Of a DNA stretch of 64,000 nucleotides, positions 8,427 through 19,742 are shown one piece after another. The stretch comes from Clostridium bowmanii. Its GTDB lineage: Bacteria; Bacillota; Clostridia; Clostridiales; Clostridiaceae. The stretch's first letter is position 1. Each line of letters starts with the position of its first letter. Made by a program: the position numbers and the translations under genes. The notes under the pieces are model-generated. The model was not told the origin of the DNA. It made no database searches and was given only the letters and a program-made list of their open reading frames with translations. The stretch is taken from contig NZ_JAHLDL010000023.1 of assembly GCF_018861315.1 (NCBI RefSeq), positions 1 to 64,000 on the forward strand, read 5' to 3'.

Positions 8427-11400
8427 TCACTTTATTTCAACTATACTTTTTATAAACTTAACAATCTCTATAAGAATTGAAAGAATTTCTTCTTTCTTTA
8501 AGCTTTTGTATTTATATGCAAATACTGGTTTATTTCCTAATTTAAATATGATATTTCTATTATATTTACTAACTAAGGCTTTAACTAACTCTCCATTTAT
8601 TCTTTCACTCCTATCAAATTGTAATACTACCTCCTCATTCACCTCCTTAATTTCTATTATCCCAACCTGTTTTGATATAGACCTAAGATAGGCAATATCC
8701 ATAAGATTAGCAACTGGTGATGGAATATCTGAAAACCTATCTTCTATTTCCTCTTGTATATCTAACATGTCCTCATGGCATTCAATAGCTGCAATTTTTT
8801 TATAAATCTCAATTTTCTGGGACTCATCCTCAATATAAGTACTAGGAATATATGCATCTATCTTAATTTCAACTGATGTCTCAATAGGTTCTACTTCCAC
8901 ATCACCTCTTATTTTTTTCACTGTATCTTCTAGCATCCTACAGTATAGATCATAGCCTACAGCAGCCATATGACCATGTTGAGCGGCACCCATCATATTG
9001 CCAGCACCTCTAATTTCAAGATCTCTCATTGCAATTTTAAAACCTGACCCTAGTTCCGTAAAATCCTTAATTGCTTTAAGTCTTTTTTCAGCCACTTCAG
9101 TTAATACCTTATCTTTTCTATAAGTAAAATATGCATAGGCGATTCTATTTGAACGCCCAACTCTACCTCTTAATTGATAAAGTTGTGAAAGTCCCATCTT
9201 ATCAGCTTCATAAATTATCATGGTATTTGTATTTTGGATATCTATTCCTGTCTCTATAATGGTAGTACACATTAATATATCGTACTTATTCTCCATAAAA
9301 TCTATCATAACAGATTCTAATTCTCTTTCTGTCATTTGACCATGTGCAATGCCCACTCTAGCTTCTGGAACTAACTTACCTATAAATGCTGCCATCTCAT
9401 TAATAGTTTCTACCCTATTATACACAAAGAAAACTTGACCATTCCTAGTTAGTTCCCTGAGAATTGCATCCCTTATTAGTTGGTCATTAAACTCCACCAC
9501 ATAAGTTTGTATTGGATACCGCTCCTCTGGTGGTGTCTCTATTATACTTATGTCTCTAACTCCAGTAAGTGACATATGTAATGTTCTAGGAATTGGAGTG
9601 GCTGTTAGAGTGATTACATCTATATTCTTTCTTATACTCTTTATTTTTTCCTTGTGAGTAACTCCAAATCGTTGCTCCTCATCTATTATTAGTACCCCTA
9701 AATCTTTAAATTTTACATCACGCTGAATTATCCTGTGGGTTCCTATTAGTATATCCACATTTCCTTCTTTTGTAGCCTTAAGAACAACTTTCTGCTGTGC
9801 GGGTGTTCTAAATCTACTTACCATTTCAATTTTTACAGGAAAATCTGAAAATCTTTTGGTAAGATTTTTATAATGTTGCTCAGCAAGTATTGTAGTTGGC
9901 ACCAAGAACGCTACTTGTTTTCCATCCATAACTGCTTTAAATGCCGCTCTAATGGCTACTTCTGTTTTACCATACCCAACGTCTCCACATATCAATCTAT
10001 CCATAGGTTTATCCGATTCCATATCTTTTTTAATCTCTTCAATTGCTATTAATTGATCTGGTGTTTCATCAAATGGAAATTCTTCTTCAAATTGTTTTTG
10101 CCATACAGTATCCTTGCTATATCTATATCCTTTAAGTGTTGCTCTTGATGCATAAAGCTTTACCAAGTCCTCTGCAATATCTGCAATAGAAATTTTCACC
10201 TTATTTTTTGCCTTAACCCATTCTACTCCACCTAATTTGCTAATCTTTGGAGCTTTGCCCTCACTTCCAATATATTTTTGTACCAAATCTAATTGTTCCA
10301 CTGGAACATAAAGGGTATCTCCAGAATTATAACCAAGGTCTAAATAATCTCTTTTATGACCATGAACCTCTAATTGCTTAATTCCTCTGTATACTCCTAT
10401 TCCGTGATTTACGTGAACAACATAGTCCCCCAGTTTAAGTTCTGTAAAACTTTTAATTTTACTTACACCCTTTTTTTTTGCACGACTAGTAGTTTTTCTT
10501 TTTGATTGTCCAAAAACCTCACTATCTGAGATAACACATAATCTTAATTCCGGGTATTCAAATCCCTTTAATTGATTACCAAAAGTTACAATCACTTGTC
10601 CAAACTGGATTTCTAAAATACTGTCTTTATAGACACTCTCAATGCCTCTATCCCTAAGTATATCTATAAGTCTCTCCCCTCTAGTTCTTGTACCAGAAAG
10701 AATTACCGTCTTATATCCTTTAACTTTTTTATCCTTTATATCTTCAATAAGCATATCTAATTGACCATGATAATCATGAATAGTAATTTGAGAAAAAGAT
10801 ATTATTGACCTGGGCTTAAGTATTTTTGTACTTTTAGCAATACCATTTATTGTCATAACCTCTAAACCCTCTAAATCTTCATATATATGCTCCTTATCAA
10901 TCAAAAGTCCAGCTTGCCTGGGCAGTATACTTCCTCGTTTTAAAAAATTTTGATAGTTTTCCCGAAACTCAAAATACACACTATCTAGTTTACCGAAGCA
11001 TCTTTGTGCATCATCGACTACTATAAATGAGTCCTTCATGTAATCTAAAAAAGTAGAGGTAGTATCATAAAAATAAGGCATATAGCTGTCAATGGCTTCA
11101 AATCTCCAGGTTTCTTTAAGTGCTTCTAAGTTAGAATTAACTAAAGATGTTATTCTTTCAATAACTTCTTTATCTTTTTTCTTATGAAAGCTAGCTCGTA
11201 TAGTGTCAAAATCACTCTTTATTTCATTGTATCCCTTTTCCATTCTTTCCTGTGTTAGTATTATTTCCTTTGCCGGGAATATATCTATTTTTTTAACCTT
11301 GTCAATACTTCTCTGAGTTTCACTATTGAAGGTCCTTATAGAATCTATTTCATCATCAAAAAGTTCTATTCTAAAAGGCAACGCAGATATAGGGGGGTAT

Positions 11401-11948
11401 AAATCTATAATCCCTCCTCTAATAGAAAATTGACCTTTATTATCTACTCTATCTACTCTTTCATATCCACACTGAATTAACTTTTCTGAAAAATCTTTTA
11501 AATTCAATGTACTTCCTACCGATAATTTAAAAATATATTTTTGTAATAAATCTATAGGAATATAAGTAGCCGCCAAAGCTTCAATACATGTAATTATTAT
11601 TTTCTTACCCTTTTCTGTAATCTTTTTCATTACCTTAAGTCTTTCCCATCGAAGGTCCCCTGATATTGCATCCGCATTATAAAAACCCACTTCTCTGGTT
11701 GGGAAATAATACACATCATTTGCATAAAAAGATAAGTCATCATATATGTTTTTAGCCTCTACATCACTATGTGTTAAAATTAATATGGATTTGTCTAATT
11801 GCTCGTACACACCATTCACTAAATAATTCTTAGCTGATTCCGAAAGCCCGTATACACCTATTGGGTATGTTTTGTCTTCTATATTTTTCAATATATTTTC
11901 AAACTGTTTGCTATCTTTCAAAGGCTTCATAAGCCCACCCAGTCTCAT
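8427..11948 (-). CDS. mfd: transcription-repair coupling factor Mfd
   Basis: The 1173-residue protein contains the UvrB-like N-terminal region (about 1-350), the RNA polymerase-interacting domain (about 490-560, [17 protein letters not shown]), and a RecG-like helicase with Walker [10 protein letters not shown] and DEEQ Walker B. Mfd removes stalled RNA polymerase and recruits UvrA. Start: ATG at 11948 has GAGGTG 5 nt upstream. A GTG start five codons earlier would contain this RBS and is rejected. The length is normal for the family. Confidence 0.97.
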   Translation of the reverse strand: MRLGGLMKPLKDSKQFENILKNIEDKTYPIGVYGLSESAKNYLVNGVYEQLDKSILILTHSDVEAKNIYDDLSFYANDVYYFPTREVGFYNADAISGDLRWERLKVMKKITEKGKKIIITCIEALAATYIPIDLLQKYIFKLSVGSTLNLKDFSEKLIQCGYERVDRVDNKGQFSIRGGIIDLYPPISALPFRIELFDDEIDSIRTFNSETQRSIDKVKKIDIFPAKEIILTQERMEKGYNEIKSDFDTIRASFHKKKDKEVIERITSLVNSNLEALKETWRFEAIDSYMPYFYDTTSTFLDYMKDSFIVVDDAQRCFGKLDSVYFEFRENYQNFLKRGSILPRQAGLLIDKEHIYEDLEGLEVMTINGIAKSTKILKPRSIISFSQITIHDYHGQLDMLIEDIKDKKVKGYKTVILSGTRTRGERLIDILRDRGIESVYKDSILEIQFGQVIVTFGNQLKGFEYPELRLCVISDSEVFGQSKRKTTSRAKKKGVSKIKSFTELKLGDYVVHVNHGIGVYRGIKQLEVHGHKRDYLDLGYNSGDTLYVPVEQLDLVQKYIGSEGKAPKISKLGGVEWVKAKNKVKISIADIAEDLVKLYASRATLKGYRYSKDTVWQKQFEEEFPFDETPDQLIAIEEIKKDMESDKPMDRLICGDVGYGKTEVAIRAAFKAVMDGKQVAFLVPTTILAEQHYKNLTKRFSDFPVKIEMVSRFRTPAQQKVVLKATKEGNVDILIGTHRIIQRDVKFKDLGVLIIDEEQRFGVTHKEKIKSIRKNIDVITLTATPIPRTLHMSLTGVRDISIIETPPEERYPIQTYVVEFNDQLIRDAILRELTRNGQVFFVYNRVETINEMAAFIGKLVPEARVGIAHGQMTERELESVMIDFMENKYDILMCTTIIETGIDIQNTNTMIIYEADKMGLSQLYQLRGRVGRSNRIAYAYFTYRKDKVLTEVAEKRLKAIKDFTELGSGFKIAMRDLEIRGAGNMMGAAQHGHMAAVGYDLYCRMLEDTVKKIRGDVEVEPIETSVEIKIDAYIPSTYIEDESQKIEIYKKIAAIECHEDMLDIQEEIEDRFSDIPSPVANLMDIAYLRSISKQVGIIEIKEVNEEVVLQFDRSERINGELVKALVSKYNRNIIFKLGNKPVFAYKYKSLKKEEILSILIEIVKFIKSIVEIK

Positions 11949-12005
11949 CTTAACACCTCTCACTCACTGCATAAATATATAATAATATTTTAATAATAAT
12001 TTTAT

Positions 12006-12569
12006 TTAAGCAATAAAACCATTAAATTCGTTCATAGCTTCAGTACATCCCTTTGCTATTAGAGTTTCAACAGCTTTTATGCCAGCTTCAAAGGTCTTTT
12101 CTACGAGTATTCGATCCTCACTAGAGAATCGTCCTAAAACATAAGGTATTAATGACCTTTCTGGTTGTCCTACACCTATTTTTATTCTCGGAAATATATC
12201 TGAATTCATATTACTAATAATACTTTTTATCCCATTATGACCCCCAGCACTACCTTTACTTCGTATTCTTAATTTGCCTACATCCAAACTAATATCATCA
12301 TATATTATGATGATATTTTCACTGAGAATTTTATAAAAAGAAGCGGCTTCTCTTACACTCTCCCCACTTAAATTCATATATGTATTAGGTTTTAATAGGA
12401 TTACTTTTTCGCCTGCTATATTAGTTTCACCACACATGCCTTTAAATTTTATCCTATTAACCGAAATATTATACTTACCTGCCATTAAATCAATTACATC
12501 AAATCCTACATTATGTCTCGTATGTCTATATTCATCTCCTGGATTTCCAAGTCCAATTACCAAGTACAT
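12006..12569 (-). CDS. pth: peptidyl-tRNA hydrolase
   Basis: The 187-residue protein shows [20 protein letters not shown] with the catalytic His, then [12 protein letters not shown] and [10 protein letters not shown]. Pth recycles peptidyl-tRNA that drops off ribosomes. ATG at 12569 follows GGAGG by 5 nt; the in-frame TTG four codons upstream includes the RBS and is rejected. It is directly upstream of mfd; the small fin gene that Bacillus has between them is not seen. Confidence 0.96.
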   Translation of the reverse strand: MYLVIGLGNPGDEYRHTRHNVGFDVIDLMAGKYNISVNRIKFKGMCGETNIAGEKVILLKPNTYMNLSGESVREAASFYKILSENIIIIYDDISLDVGKLRIRSKGSAGGHNGIKSIISNMNSDIFPRIKIGVGQPERSLIPYVLGRFSSEDRILVEKTFEAGIKAVETLIAKGCTEAMNEFNGFIA

Positions 12570-12871
12570 TATTGCCTCCAAATTTTATTATGTTTAAGCC
12601 ATATATCTAGCACATAATTATTTTTTATTTTATTTCTAATATTATACTAAAAAAATATTTAAATCCATAAATTTATATAAAAAATTAGTTTTATATAGAA
12701 TATACCATGTACTATATATTTTTCTTGTAGGTCAGCTTTTAAAAAACAACTAGTTATCATGCTTGCTGTTTTTCAGGAACCTAACCTATATACATGTTAA
12801 AATTATGTTAATTATATTATTAACATATTTCTTTTTTTTAGTACTTAATGCGTATTTTTTTGGAACAAGTT
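12570..12871. other. intergenic region, pth to htrA
   Basis: This is about 300 bp of AT-rich sequence between htrA and pth, both on the minus strand. It should hold the htrA terminator and the pth promoter. I see no coding sequence, no convincing RNA and no strong sigma-A promoter. Confidence 0.4.
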
Positions 12872-14056
12872 TTAATGAGCCTTTAATTCAGAGAGAATTA
12901 TACTAATGCCTTTAATTTTACCGTCTCTCCAAATCTTACAGGATAAAGTCCCTCCAACCTTGTAACTTTCCAGCACCTTACTTAAATCCTCCATGTTTTT
13001 AACACTCTTTCCGCCTATTTCGGTTATAATGTCAGTAGGCATAATGCCGGCTACAGCAGCGCCACTCTCTCGTACAACATCTTGCACATACACACCCTCT
13101 ACACCATCATCGCCCACCGAAATTGCAGTTCCTCCATAAATACCTAAAGCTGGTCTAATAACTTTACCATAGGTCATCAGATCATCAATAATTTCTTTAG
13201 CTTCATTTGTACTAATAGCAAAACCCGTTCCTTCACTTCCAATAACCGAATTAATTTTAAAACTATTTATACCAACAACTTCCCCATAGCTGTTGCACAA
13301 TGCTCCACCACTATTCCCCGGATTTATTGCCGCATCAGTTTGTATTACTTTATATATAGTTTGTTCCCCAGTTTTTTTATTAACTATATTAATTCTTCTA
13401 TCTAGTGCACTTATAATTCCAGCAGTAACACTTCCTGAAAACTGATCTCCCAGTGGATTACCAATGGCAATGGCTAAATCACCCACCTTAAGCTTTGAGG
13501 AATCTCCAAATTTTGCAATAGGTAAGTTATTAGCTTCAACTTTTATAACCGCCAGATCCGATATAGCATCACTTCCTACAACTTTTGCTTTCAAGACGTT
13601 ATCATTACTCAGCTTTACTTTTATTTCTGTTGCACCTTCAACCACATGGTAGTTAGTAATAATAAACCCATCACTTTTATATATAATTCCTGAACCACTT
13701 TCTTCTGGAGTATCCCATAACCCTCCTTCTTTATTACTTATGCCAACTACTGCTGGTGATACCTTTTGAGAAACCTTCCAAATAGGATTTTCTGCTATTC
13801 CTTGAAGGCTGTTACTAAGAGTACTTGGGCTAGCATCTACCCCTTTATCTTTATTAACTACATACTGAGCTGTAATTCCGCCAGAAAGAGATGCTATTAG
13901 TATAAAACTAACTACTTTTAAAAATGATTTAACATGACTTTTTTTATTGCTTTTTCTAAATTTAATTTCACCAAAGATATCATTACCAGACTCTGCATTT
14001 TTCCACATAGCATCTTCTATTTCTTCACGTGATTCATATTTATTCTTATTACCCAT
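12872..14056 (-). CDS. HtrA/DegP-type membrane serine protease with PDZ domain
   Basis: The 394-residue protein has a cytoplasmic N-terminus, one membrane segment (about residues 44-64), a trypsin-like S1C protease domain with catalytic His (TNYHVV), Asp (SDLAVIKV) and Ser (GNSGGAL), and one C-terminal PDZ domain (about 300-385). Such proteases degrade misfolded extracytoplasmic proteins. It lies directly downstream of a histidine kinase and response regulator, reminiscent of CssRS control of HtrA in Bacillus. Direct regulation is an inference. Confidence 0.92.
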   Translation of the reverse strand: MGNKNKYESREEIEDAMWKNAESGNDIFGEIKFRKSNKKSHVKSFLKVVSFILIASLSGGITAQYVVNKDKGVDASPSTLSNSLQGIAENPIWKVSQKVSPAVVGISNKEGGLWDTPEESGSGIIYKSDGFIITNYHVVEGATEIKVKLSNDNVLKAKVVGSDAISDLAVIKVEANNLPIAKFGDSSKLKVGDLAIAIGNPLGDQFSGSVTAGIISALDRRINIVNKKTGEQTIYKVIQTDAAINPGNSGGALCNSYGEVVGINSFKINSVIGSEGTGFAISTNEAKEIIDDLMTYGKVIRPALGIYGGTAISVGDDGVEGVYVQDVVRESGAAVAGIMPTDIITEIGGKSVKNMEDLSKVLESYKVGGTLSCKIWRDGKIKGISIILSELKAH

Positions 14057-14097
14057 AACATCACCCCCTAATGGTTATAATTAAATCATGCAGTATC

Positions 14098-15510
14098 TTA
14101 TTTTACTTTCATTAATGTAAACGTAAAGCAAACACCATTTTCCTTATTTTCAACCCATATATCTTCCTGCAATTGGGTTATTATATTTCTCACTATAGAT
14201 AATCCAAGCCCAGTACTTTCTTTAGCTGTTCTTGCTTTATCTGCTTTATAAAATCTATCCCAAATATGAAGTAGATCTTCTTCTGCTATTTTAGGGCCAT
14301 CATTGAAGACAGAAATGAAGGCTTTTTTTCCTTTAGTTTTTGAACTGATTTTTATTTTACCGCCAGTGTTTACATATTTTATTGAATTATCTAATAAATT
14401 TGTAATCACTTGAACTAACCTATCCTTGTCTCCCGCTACAAATAAATTATCCTCATCAAAGCAGACATCTACAGAGGCCCTTTTTTCTTTGATTTTTGTT
14501 TCATAATTTATAACTGTAAGTCTAATTATTTCGTTAATATCTACTTCCATGATTCTTAAACTAAACTCCCCTGCTTCAATGGCAGACATATCAAGCAAGT
14601 CATTTACAAGTCTAGTTAATCTTTGAATTTCTTCATAGGCAATAGACAAATAGTATTTTTCCTTCTCTTGTGGAATTACACCATCTAGTATTCCGCTAAT
14701 AAATCCTTTAATTGAAGTTATAGGAGATCTAATCTCATGGGATACATTGGATATAAATTCACGCCTATTCTTCTCGTTTTTTTCTATGGAATCAGCCATA
14801 AAATTAAAGGATTGAGCAAGTTCCCCTATTTCATCATCTGATTTCAAATAAACTCTCTTATCTACATCTCCATTAGATATTTTTCTAGCTACAGAATTAA
14901 TCTCTGCTAAGGGCTTTATTATTATTTTTTGTGAAAAATAATATATAACTATACAAGAAAGTATTATTGCAAAAATTGAGGATATCCAAATTATTTCGTA
15001 AACCCTTTTTAAGGATTGACTTAATTCTTCAATTGAGTTGTATAATATTATAGAGCCCTTATATGTACCCGAATCCATTATGGGAGTACCGTAAACTCTC
15101 ACCGCTTTATCAAATATTCCAGCATAGGGTCCTGTAACCTCAAAAGTGTTACCAAGTCTAAGCTGCTCTAGTTCCTTTGCAAATACCTGCTTTCCCATAA
15201 ATTCCTTATGGTCTTTATTAGATACAGCATAAACAAACCCTGAGCTATTTGTAAGCCAAATATCCGACTTAATATAATCACCAATTATTGTTATTATATC
15301 ATTCACTTGCTGCGAGGTAACCTCCCCTGCCATATACTTCTTAGCATAATCTTGTATCATATTGGAGTTACTTAAAAATTGGTCTTTCCGCTCATCGAAA
15401 AAATAATTTTGGAACCAATAAGATAAAAAAGAAGCAATAATTATAAGGCTCATAGATATTATAATAGTATAGGTGGCTAGCATCTTGGGAAACAGCCCTT
15501 TTTTAACCAT
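14098..15510 (-). CDS. sensor histidine kinase (HAMP, HisKA, HATPase)
   Basis: The 470-residue protein has membrane segments at about 11-31 and 171-193 flanking an extracellular sensor region of about 140 residues. It is followed by HAMP (about 190-245), the phospho-His box SNVSHEIRSPITSIKG, and N and G boxes (NLLDNSIKYV, GLGLSIV). The start codon abuts the response-regulator stop, so the pair is translated together. The stimulus is unknown; the downstream htrA suggests envelope or secretion stress. Confidence 0.92.
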   Translation of the reverse strand: MVKKGLFPKMLATYTIIISMSLIIIASFLSYWFQNYFFDERKDQFLSNSNMIQDYAKKYMAGEVTSQQVNDIITIIGDYIKSDIWLTNSSGFVYAVSNKDHKEFMGKQVFAKELEQLRLGNTFEVTGPYAGIFDKAVRVYGTPIMDSGTYKGSIILYNSIEELSQSLKRVYEIIWISSIFAIILSCIVIYYFSQKIIIKPLAEINSVARKISNGDVDKRVYLKSDDEIGELAQSFNFMADSIEKNEKNRREFISNVSHEIRSPITSIKGFISGILDGVIPQEKEKYYLSIAYEEIQRLTRLVNDLLDMSAIEAGEFSLRIMEVDINEIIRLTVINYETKIKEKRASVDVCFDEDNLFVAGDKDRLVQVITNLLDNSIKYVNTGGKIKISSKTKGKKAFISVFNDGPKIAEEDLLHIWDRFYKADKARTAKESTGLGLSIVRNIITQLQEDIWVENKENGVCFTFTLMKVK

Positions 15511-16197
15511 TTATTTCACCTCAAATTTATATCCTACTCCCCAAACTGTCTCGATTTGCCAATTTGGCCCCCCTTGAAGCTTTTCTCTTACCCTTTTAAC
15601 ATGTACATCTACAGTTCTAGAGTCACCTGGATAATCGTATCCCCAAACCTCACATAGTAACTGTTGCCTAGTAAAAACCCTATTCTTATTAAGAGCTAAA
15701 TAATGTACTAATTCAAATTCTTTAGGTGGCATTTTTACTTCTTCACCTTTATAAGTAACATTATAAGAATTAATATCAATTTCTAAATCCTCAAAATTTA
15801 AAACTTCTTTACCACCATTATCTAAGTTGTAACGCCTAAGCACAGCCTTGACTCTTGCAATTATTTCTTTTGGCTCAAAAGGCTTTACTACATAGTCATC
15901 AGCTCCCAGTTCTAGCCCTAATACCTTATCAAAGGTTTCTCCTTTAGCCGTAAGCATAATAACCGGTGTTTCGTGTTCTTTTCTTATCCATTTTAGAACA
16001 TCTATACCATCAATATAAGGCAACATTATATCCAGCAATACCAAATCTGGTTTATAACTTAAAAATGCTTCCTGCGCAGCCCTACCATCATGTACTACTT
16101 TTGTTGCATATCCTGAATTTTCAAGATACATCTTAATTACCTCAGCAATATTTTTATCATCATCAACTATTAATATTTTTCCTATAGTTCCTTCCAT
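15511..16197 (-). CDS. OmpR-family response regulator
   Basis: The 228-residue protein has a receiver domain with the acidic pocket DDD near residue 12, phospho-acceptor Asp in LVLLDIMLPYIDG and conserved Lys in VVKPFEP. A C-terminal winged helix follows (about 130-225, GDSRTVDVHVKRVREKL). It is the first gene of the RR-HK-htrA cluster, with GGAGG 7 nt before the ATG. A 390-bp region upstream should contain the promoter. Confidence 0.94.
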   Translation of the reverse strand: MEGTIGKILIVDDDKNIAEVIKMYLENSGYATKVVHDGRAAQEAFLSYKPDLVLLDIMLPYIDGIDVLKWIRKEHETPVIMLTAKGETFDKVLGLELGADDYVVKPFEPKEIIARVKAVLRRYNLDNGGKEVLNFEDLEIDINSYNVTYKGEEVKMPPKEFELVHYLALNKNRVFTRQQLLCEVWGYDYPGDSRTVDVHVKRVREKLQGGPNWQIETVWGVGYKFEVK

Positions 16198-16532
16198 ATC
16201 CTTACCTCCAACTTATTTTTCTATTATTTCAATCTATTATTCTCGTATATTTTTTTCTCTGCTACTTTTCTGTTCTTCACTTTTAAAAGGACTAGCCAAT
16301 CTGACTAGTTTATTTTTATTGAGCTTTCTAGTAACAATTCATTTTAGAAATAATTTATCTTATCACTAATTTATCATACTTTAATGTTAACTAATCAGTT
16401 TTTATAAAAATGTTACAAATTATTCACTGTTATACACCGTTAATTTGCATTTTTTACACATACGATGCTTATATTCAGTATAAACCTTTTCTCTCTATTA
16501 TATAAATAATTTTAAATTTTAATGGAACAAAA
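16198..16532. other. intergenic region upstream of the response regulator
   Basis: This is AT-rich, non-coding sequence. It must contain the promoter for the response regulator operon (minus strand), but no perfect sigma-A promoter stands out. A short repeated GACTAG motif occurs near 16293-16310. The prs terminator adjoins at 16533. Confidence 0.4.
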
Positions 16533-16576
16533 AAATAGTGATGCTCAACTATAAAAATAATTGAGCATCACTATTT
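16533..16576 (-). terminator. terminator of prs
   Basis: Perfect 16-bp arms AAATAGTGATGCTCAA (16533-16548) and their complement (16561-16576) lie 12 nt beyond the prs stop and are followed by a T-run on the minus strand. Confidence 0.9.
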
Positions 16577-16588
16577 TAAAATATGTAT

Positions 16589-17560
16589 CTATAAATCAGA
16601 TTCTTCCTCAAATAATTTACTTACAGAGACATCCTCGTATATTCTCTTTATAGCCTCTGCCAAAATTGGTGCTACGGATAATGTAATGAACTTATCACAA
16701 TGTTTATCCTCTGGCAAATCAATGGTATTTAATATTATTAATTGTTTTATTACTGAGTCATTTATTCTTTGAATAGCAGGCCCAGATAATACTCCATGAC
16801 TGCAACAAGCATAAACATCCTTTGCTCCTAGTTTAACTAGTGCATTAGCCCCGTTAGTAATAGTTCCAGCAGTATCTATCATGTCGTCCATCATAATACA
16901 GGTTTTTCCCTTAATATCACCTATAACATTCATAATCTCAGAAACATTAGCCTTTGGTCTTCTCTTATCAATTATAGCTATTGATGCATGCAATTTATCT
17001 GCAAATTTTCTTGATCTAGCAACACTTCCAAGATCTGGCGCTACTACAACTACATCATCTCTATCCTTAAATCCATTTTGAATGTAATATTTTGCAAGTA
17101 TAGGGGTTCCCATTAAATTATCAACAGGAATATTAAAATAACCTTGTATTTGAGCTGCATGTAAATCCATAGTAAGTACTCTATCAGCTCCTGCAGTTGT
17201 TATAATATCTGCCACAAGTTTCGCTGTTATTGGATCTCTAGCTTTTGCTTTTCTATCTTGCCTTGCATATCCATAATATGGTATTACAGCTGTTATCCTT
17301 CCTGCTGAAGCTCTCTTAAAGGCATCAATCATAATAAGTAATTCCATTAAATTGTCATTTACTGGTTCATTAGTTGATTGAACAACAAACACATCAGCGC
17401 CTCTAACAGTTTCATGAATATTAACAGATATTTCACCATCACTAAAAGTTGTAACATTTGAATCTCCAACTTTTAGCCCTAGTATTTCAGCTATATCTGC
17501 GGCTAATTTAGGATTTGAATTCCCTGTAAAAATTTTAATATTTTTGCCGTGGTTTATCAT
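16589..17560 (-). CDS. prs: ribose-phosphate pyrophosphokinase (PRPP synthase)
   Basis: The 323-residue protein has the class I PRPP synthase motifs: [15 protein letters not shown], the [11 protein letters not shown] segment and the PRPP-binding loop [12 protein letters not shown]. It makes PRPP from ribose 5-phosphate and ATP for nucleotide, His and Trp synthesis. It follows glmU, as in Bacillus. The ctc gene that comes next in Bacillus is absent and a two-component/htrA block is there instead. Confidence 0.97.
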   Translation of the reverse strand: MINHGKNIKIFTGNSNPKLAADIAEILGLKVGDSNVTTFSDGEISVNIHETVRGADVFVVQSTNEPVNDNLMELLIMIDAFKRASAGRITAVIPYYGYARQDRKAKARDPITAKLVADIITTAGADRVLTMDLHAAQIQGYFNIPVDNLMGTPILAKYYIQNGFKDRDDVVVVAPDLGSVARSRKFADKLHASIAIIDKRRPKANVSEIMNVIGDIKGKTCIMMDDMIDTAGTITNGANALVKLGAKDVYACCSHGVLSGPAIQRINDSVIKQLIILNTIDLPEDKHCDKFITLSVAPILAEAIKRIYEDVSVSKLFEEESDL

Positions 17561-17776
17561 CTGTAATCCTGATTTTCAAAATAATATAAAAATATATTTA
17601 AGTATACTTTATATCAATTTTCATTCCATACACTAAATAGAATGGTAGTATCATAATATTTAACCACTAATTTACATTTTATGTGCATTTAGCAGTATAT
17701 AAATATCGATTTTACTACAAAAATCAGTTTTCCACCTCCCTTTATATTTTACTTATTAGATATTGTACTTTATGCC

Positions 17777-19147
17777 TTATTTATTATGTCCTTTTTTCAC
17801 TACCCAATTCTCAATGTTTCTCTGCCTTGCTCTAGCTATGGCCAAAGCATTCTCAGGAACTTCATTTGTGATTGTAGATCCAGCTGCAATGTATGTATTA
17901 TCATTAACTTTTACAGGTGATACTAAGTTAGTATTACATCCTATAAATGCATTATTGCCTATTATCGTTTTAAATTTTGATATTCCATTATAATTTACAA
18001 CTACAGTTCCGCAACCAAAATTACAGCCACTTCCAACCTCTGCATCACCTATATAGGTAAGATGGGATACCTTTGTATTATCTCCAATAATTGATTTTTT
18101 AATTTCAACAAAATCTCCTATTCTAGCATGTTTCCCGATATTACTTTCTGGTCTAATATACGCATATGGACCAACTGTGGTACATTCGCCTACCTTACTT
18201 TCAATTATTACAGAACTCTGAACTGAAACTCCATTTTCAATAGTACTATCAACGATTCTATTATTCTGATAAAGAACACAGTTTTCTTTAATAATTGTGG
18301 TACCTTGTAGTATATTGCCTGGATATATAATAGTATCTTTTCCTATTTCCACTTCTAAGTCAATATAAGTGTTATTAGGATCCATTATCGTAACTCCATT
18401 TTCCATGTGTTTTCTATTAATTCTTATTTTCATAATTAATTCTGCATCTGCAAGCTCAACTTTAGAATTAACAGCAGTAATTTCTTCCACTGGTACATCA
18501 AAAGCTCCAACCTTAAACCCTCCACTTTTCAAAATACCAATAACATCTGTTAAATAGTATTCCTCTTGTGCATTATTATTATTTAATCTATCTAAACTAT
18601 TAAGTAATTCTTTTATATTAAAGCAGTACATTCCTGAATTTATTTCTTTAACTAATAATTCTTCCTCTGTACAATCTTTAAACTCAACTATTTTTTCAAC
18701 CTCATTGTTTTCATTTCTAATTACTCTTCCATATTTTGCAGGGTCATCCATCTTTGAAGTTAATATGGTAGCTTTAAACTCCCCTTTTTGATGATATTGT
18801 AACATTTCCCTAACGGTATTTTCAGTAATCAGCGGACCATCTCCAACAAATATTGCTACGATGCCATCATTACCCTCTAAGAATTCTTTTGTACACATTA
18901 CTGCATGTCCTGTCCCTAACTGATCTTTTTGAAGGGAGTAATTAACTTTTCTACTTTCTGTTGCTTCTTTAACCGTCGAAGCTCCTCTTCCAATTACCAC
19001 ATCAACCATTTCAATATCAGCACTTCTCATAGTGTCAATAACATGGTTTATCATTTCTTTACCACAAACTTTATGCAGAACCTTAGGAGTATTAGAGTTC
19101 ATTCTTTTCCCTTCACCAGCAGCTAATATTATAGCGCATTTATACAA
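17777..19147 (-). CDS. glmU: bifunctional GlmU: GlcN-1-P acetyltransferase / GlcNAc-1-P uridyltransferase
   Basis: The 456-residue enzyme makes UDP-GlcNAc. The N-terminal uridyltransferase domain carries [15 protein letters not shown]. The C-terminal half is a left-handed beta helix of hexapeptide repeats with [17 protein letters not shown] and the NYNG and AGS active-site stretches. Start: TTG at 19147 lies 7 nt after AAGAGGTG and gives the family-normal N-terminus; an upstream ATG would add 14 atypical residues. It lies between spoVG and prs. Confidence 0.96.
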   Translation of the reverse strand: MYKCAIILAAGEGKRMNSNTPKVLHKVCGKEMINHVIDTMRSADIEMVDVVIGRGASTVKEATESRKVNYSLQKDQLGTGHAVMCTKEFLEGNDGIVAIFVGDGPLITENTVREMLQYHQKGEFKATILTSKMDDPAKYGRVIRNENNEVEKIVEFKDCTEEELLVKEINSGMYCFNIKELLNSLDRLNNNNAQEEYYLTDVIGILKSGGFKVGAFDVPVEEITAVNSKVELADAELIMKIRINRKHMENGVTIMDPNNTYIDLEVEIGKDTIIYPGNILQGTTIIKENCVLYQNNRIVDSTIENGVSVQSSVIIESKVGECTTVGPYAYIRPESNIGKHARIGDFVEIKKSIIGDNTKVSHLTYIGDAEVGSGCNFGCGTVVVNYNGISKFKTIIGNNAFIGCNTNLVSPVKVNDNTYIAAGSTITNEVPENALAIARARQRNIENWVVKKGHNK

Positions 19148-19295
19148 ATAAAACACCTCTTTATACAAAAATTCGACACATACAAACATTATATCTTATA
19201 TTATATTCAATTAAAACACTTCTTATAGTATATTTTATATTATATTTAATTGCAACCAGACTTCTCACTTTTTATATACTTTCTTTCAAAAAAAC

Positions 19296-19317
19296 AAAAA
19301 GGGTTTTCACCCTTTTT
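19296..19317 (-). terminator. terminator of spoVG
   Basis: A hairpin AAAAAGGGT, TTTC, ACCCTTTTT overlaps the spoVG stop codon and continues into a T-rich stretch on the minus strand. It separates spoVG from glmU, though read-through is likely given the conserved order. Confidence 0.8.
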
Positions 19318-19636
19318 ATTTTTCTAAATTTTCTTCTACCTTTTCTTCTACTTTTTCTACCGCCTTTACTACAGGCTCTTCACTTTTTACTTTCTCATAC
19401 TCTTCCAAAATAGCTGTCTGAATCTTCTCTCTTGTTCCAGTATTTATTGGGTGAGCTATATCCTTGAATTCTCCATCCGGAGTTTTCCTACTCGGCATAG
19501 CAATAAAAAGTCCGCTTTGTCCTTCTATAACCTTAATATCATGAACAACAAATTCATTGTCAAAAGTTATTGATACAATCGCTTTCATTTTACCCTCTGT
19601 AGCTATTTTTCTAATTCTAACATCTGTAATTTCCAT
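19316..19636 (-). CDS. spoVG: septation/RNA-binding regulator SpoVG
   Basis: The 106-residue protein begins [11 protein letters not shown] and contains [20 protein letters not shown], the diagnostic SpoVG segment. The C-terminal 25 residues are Glu/Lys/Val-rich and variable in the family. SpoVG is a small nucleic-acid-binding regulator affecting sporulation septation and other traits. ATG at 19636 with GGAGGT upstream is chosen over an ORF start five codons earlier that contains the RBS. Confidence 0.97.
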   Translation of the reverse strand: MEITDVRIRKIATEGKMKAIVSITFDNEFVVHDIKVIEGQSGLFIAMPSRKTPDGEFKDIAHPINTGTREKIQTAILEEYEKVKSEEPVVKAVEKVEEKVEENLEK

Positions 19637-19742
19637 ACACTCCACCTCCAAGTTGCTTTATATTGCGTTATAATTATACTATTTCTCTATAACTTAGGTT
19701 TTTCCTTCTTAAATTGTAAAAAAATATTAAATCTTTTGAATA

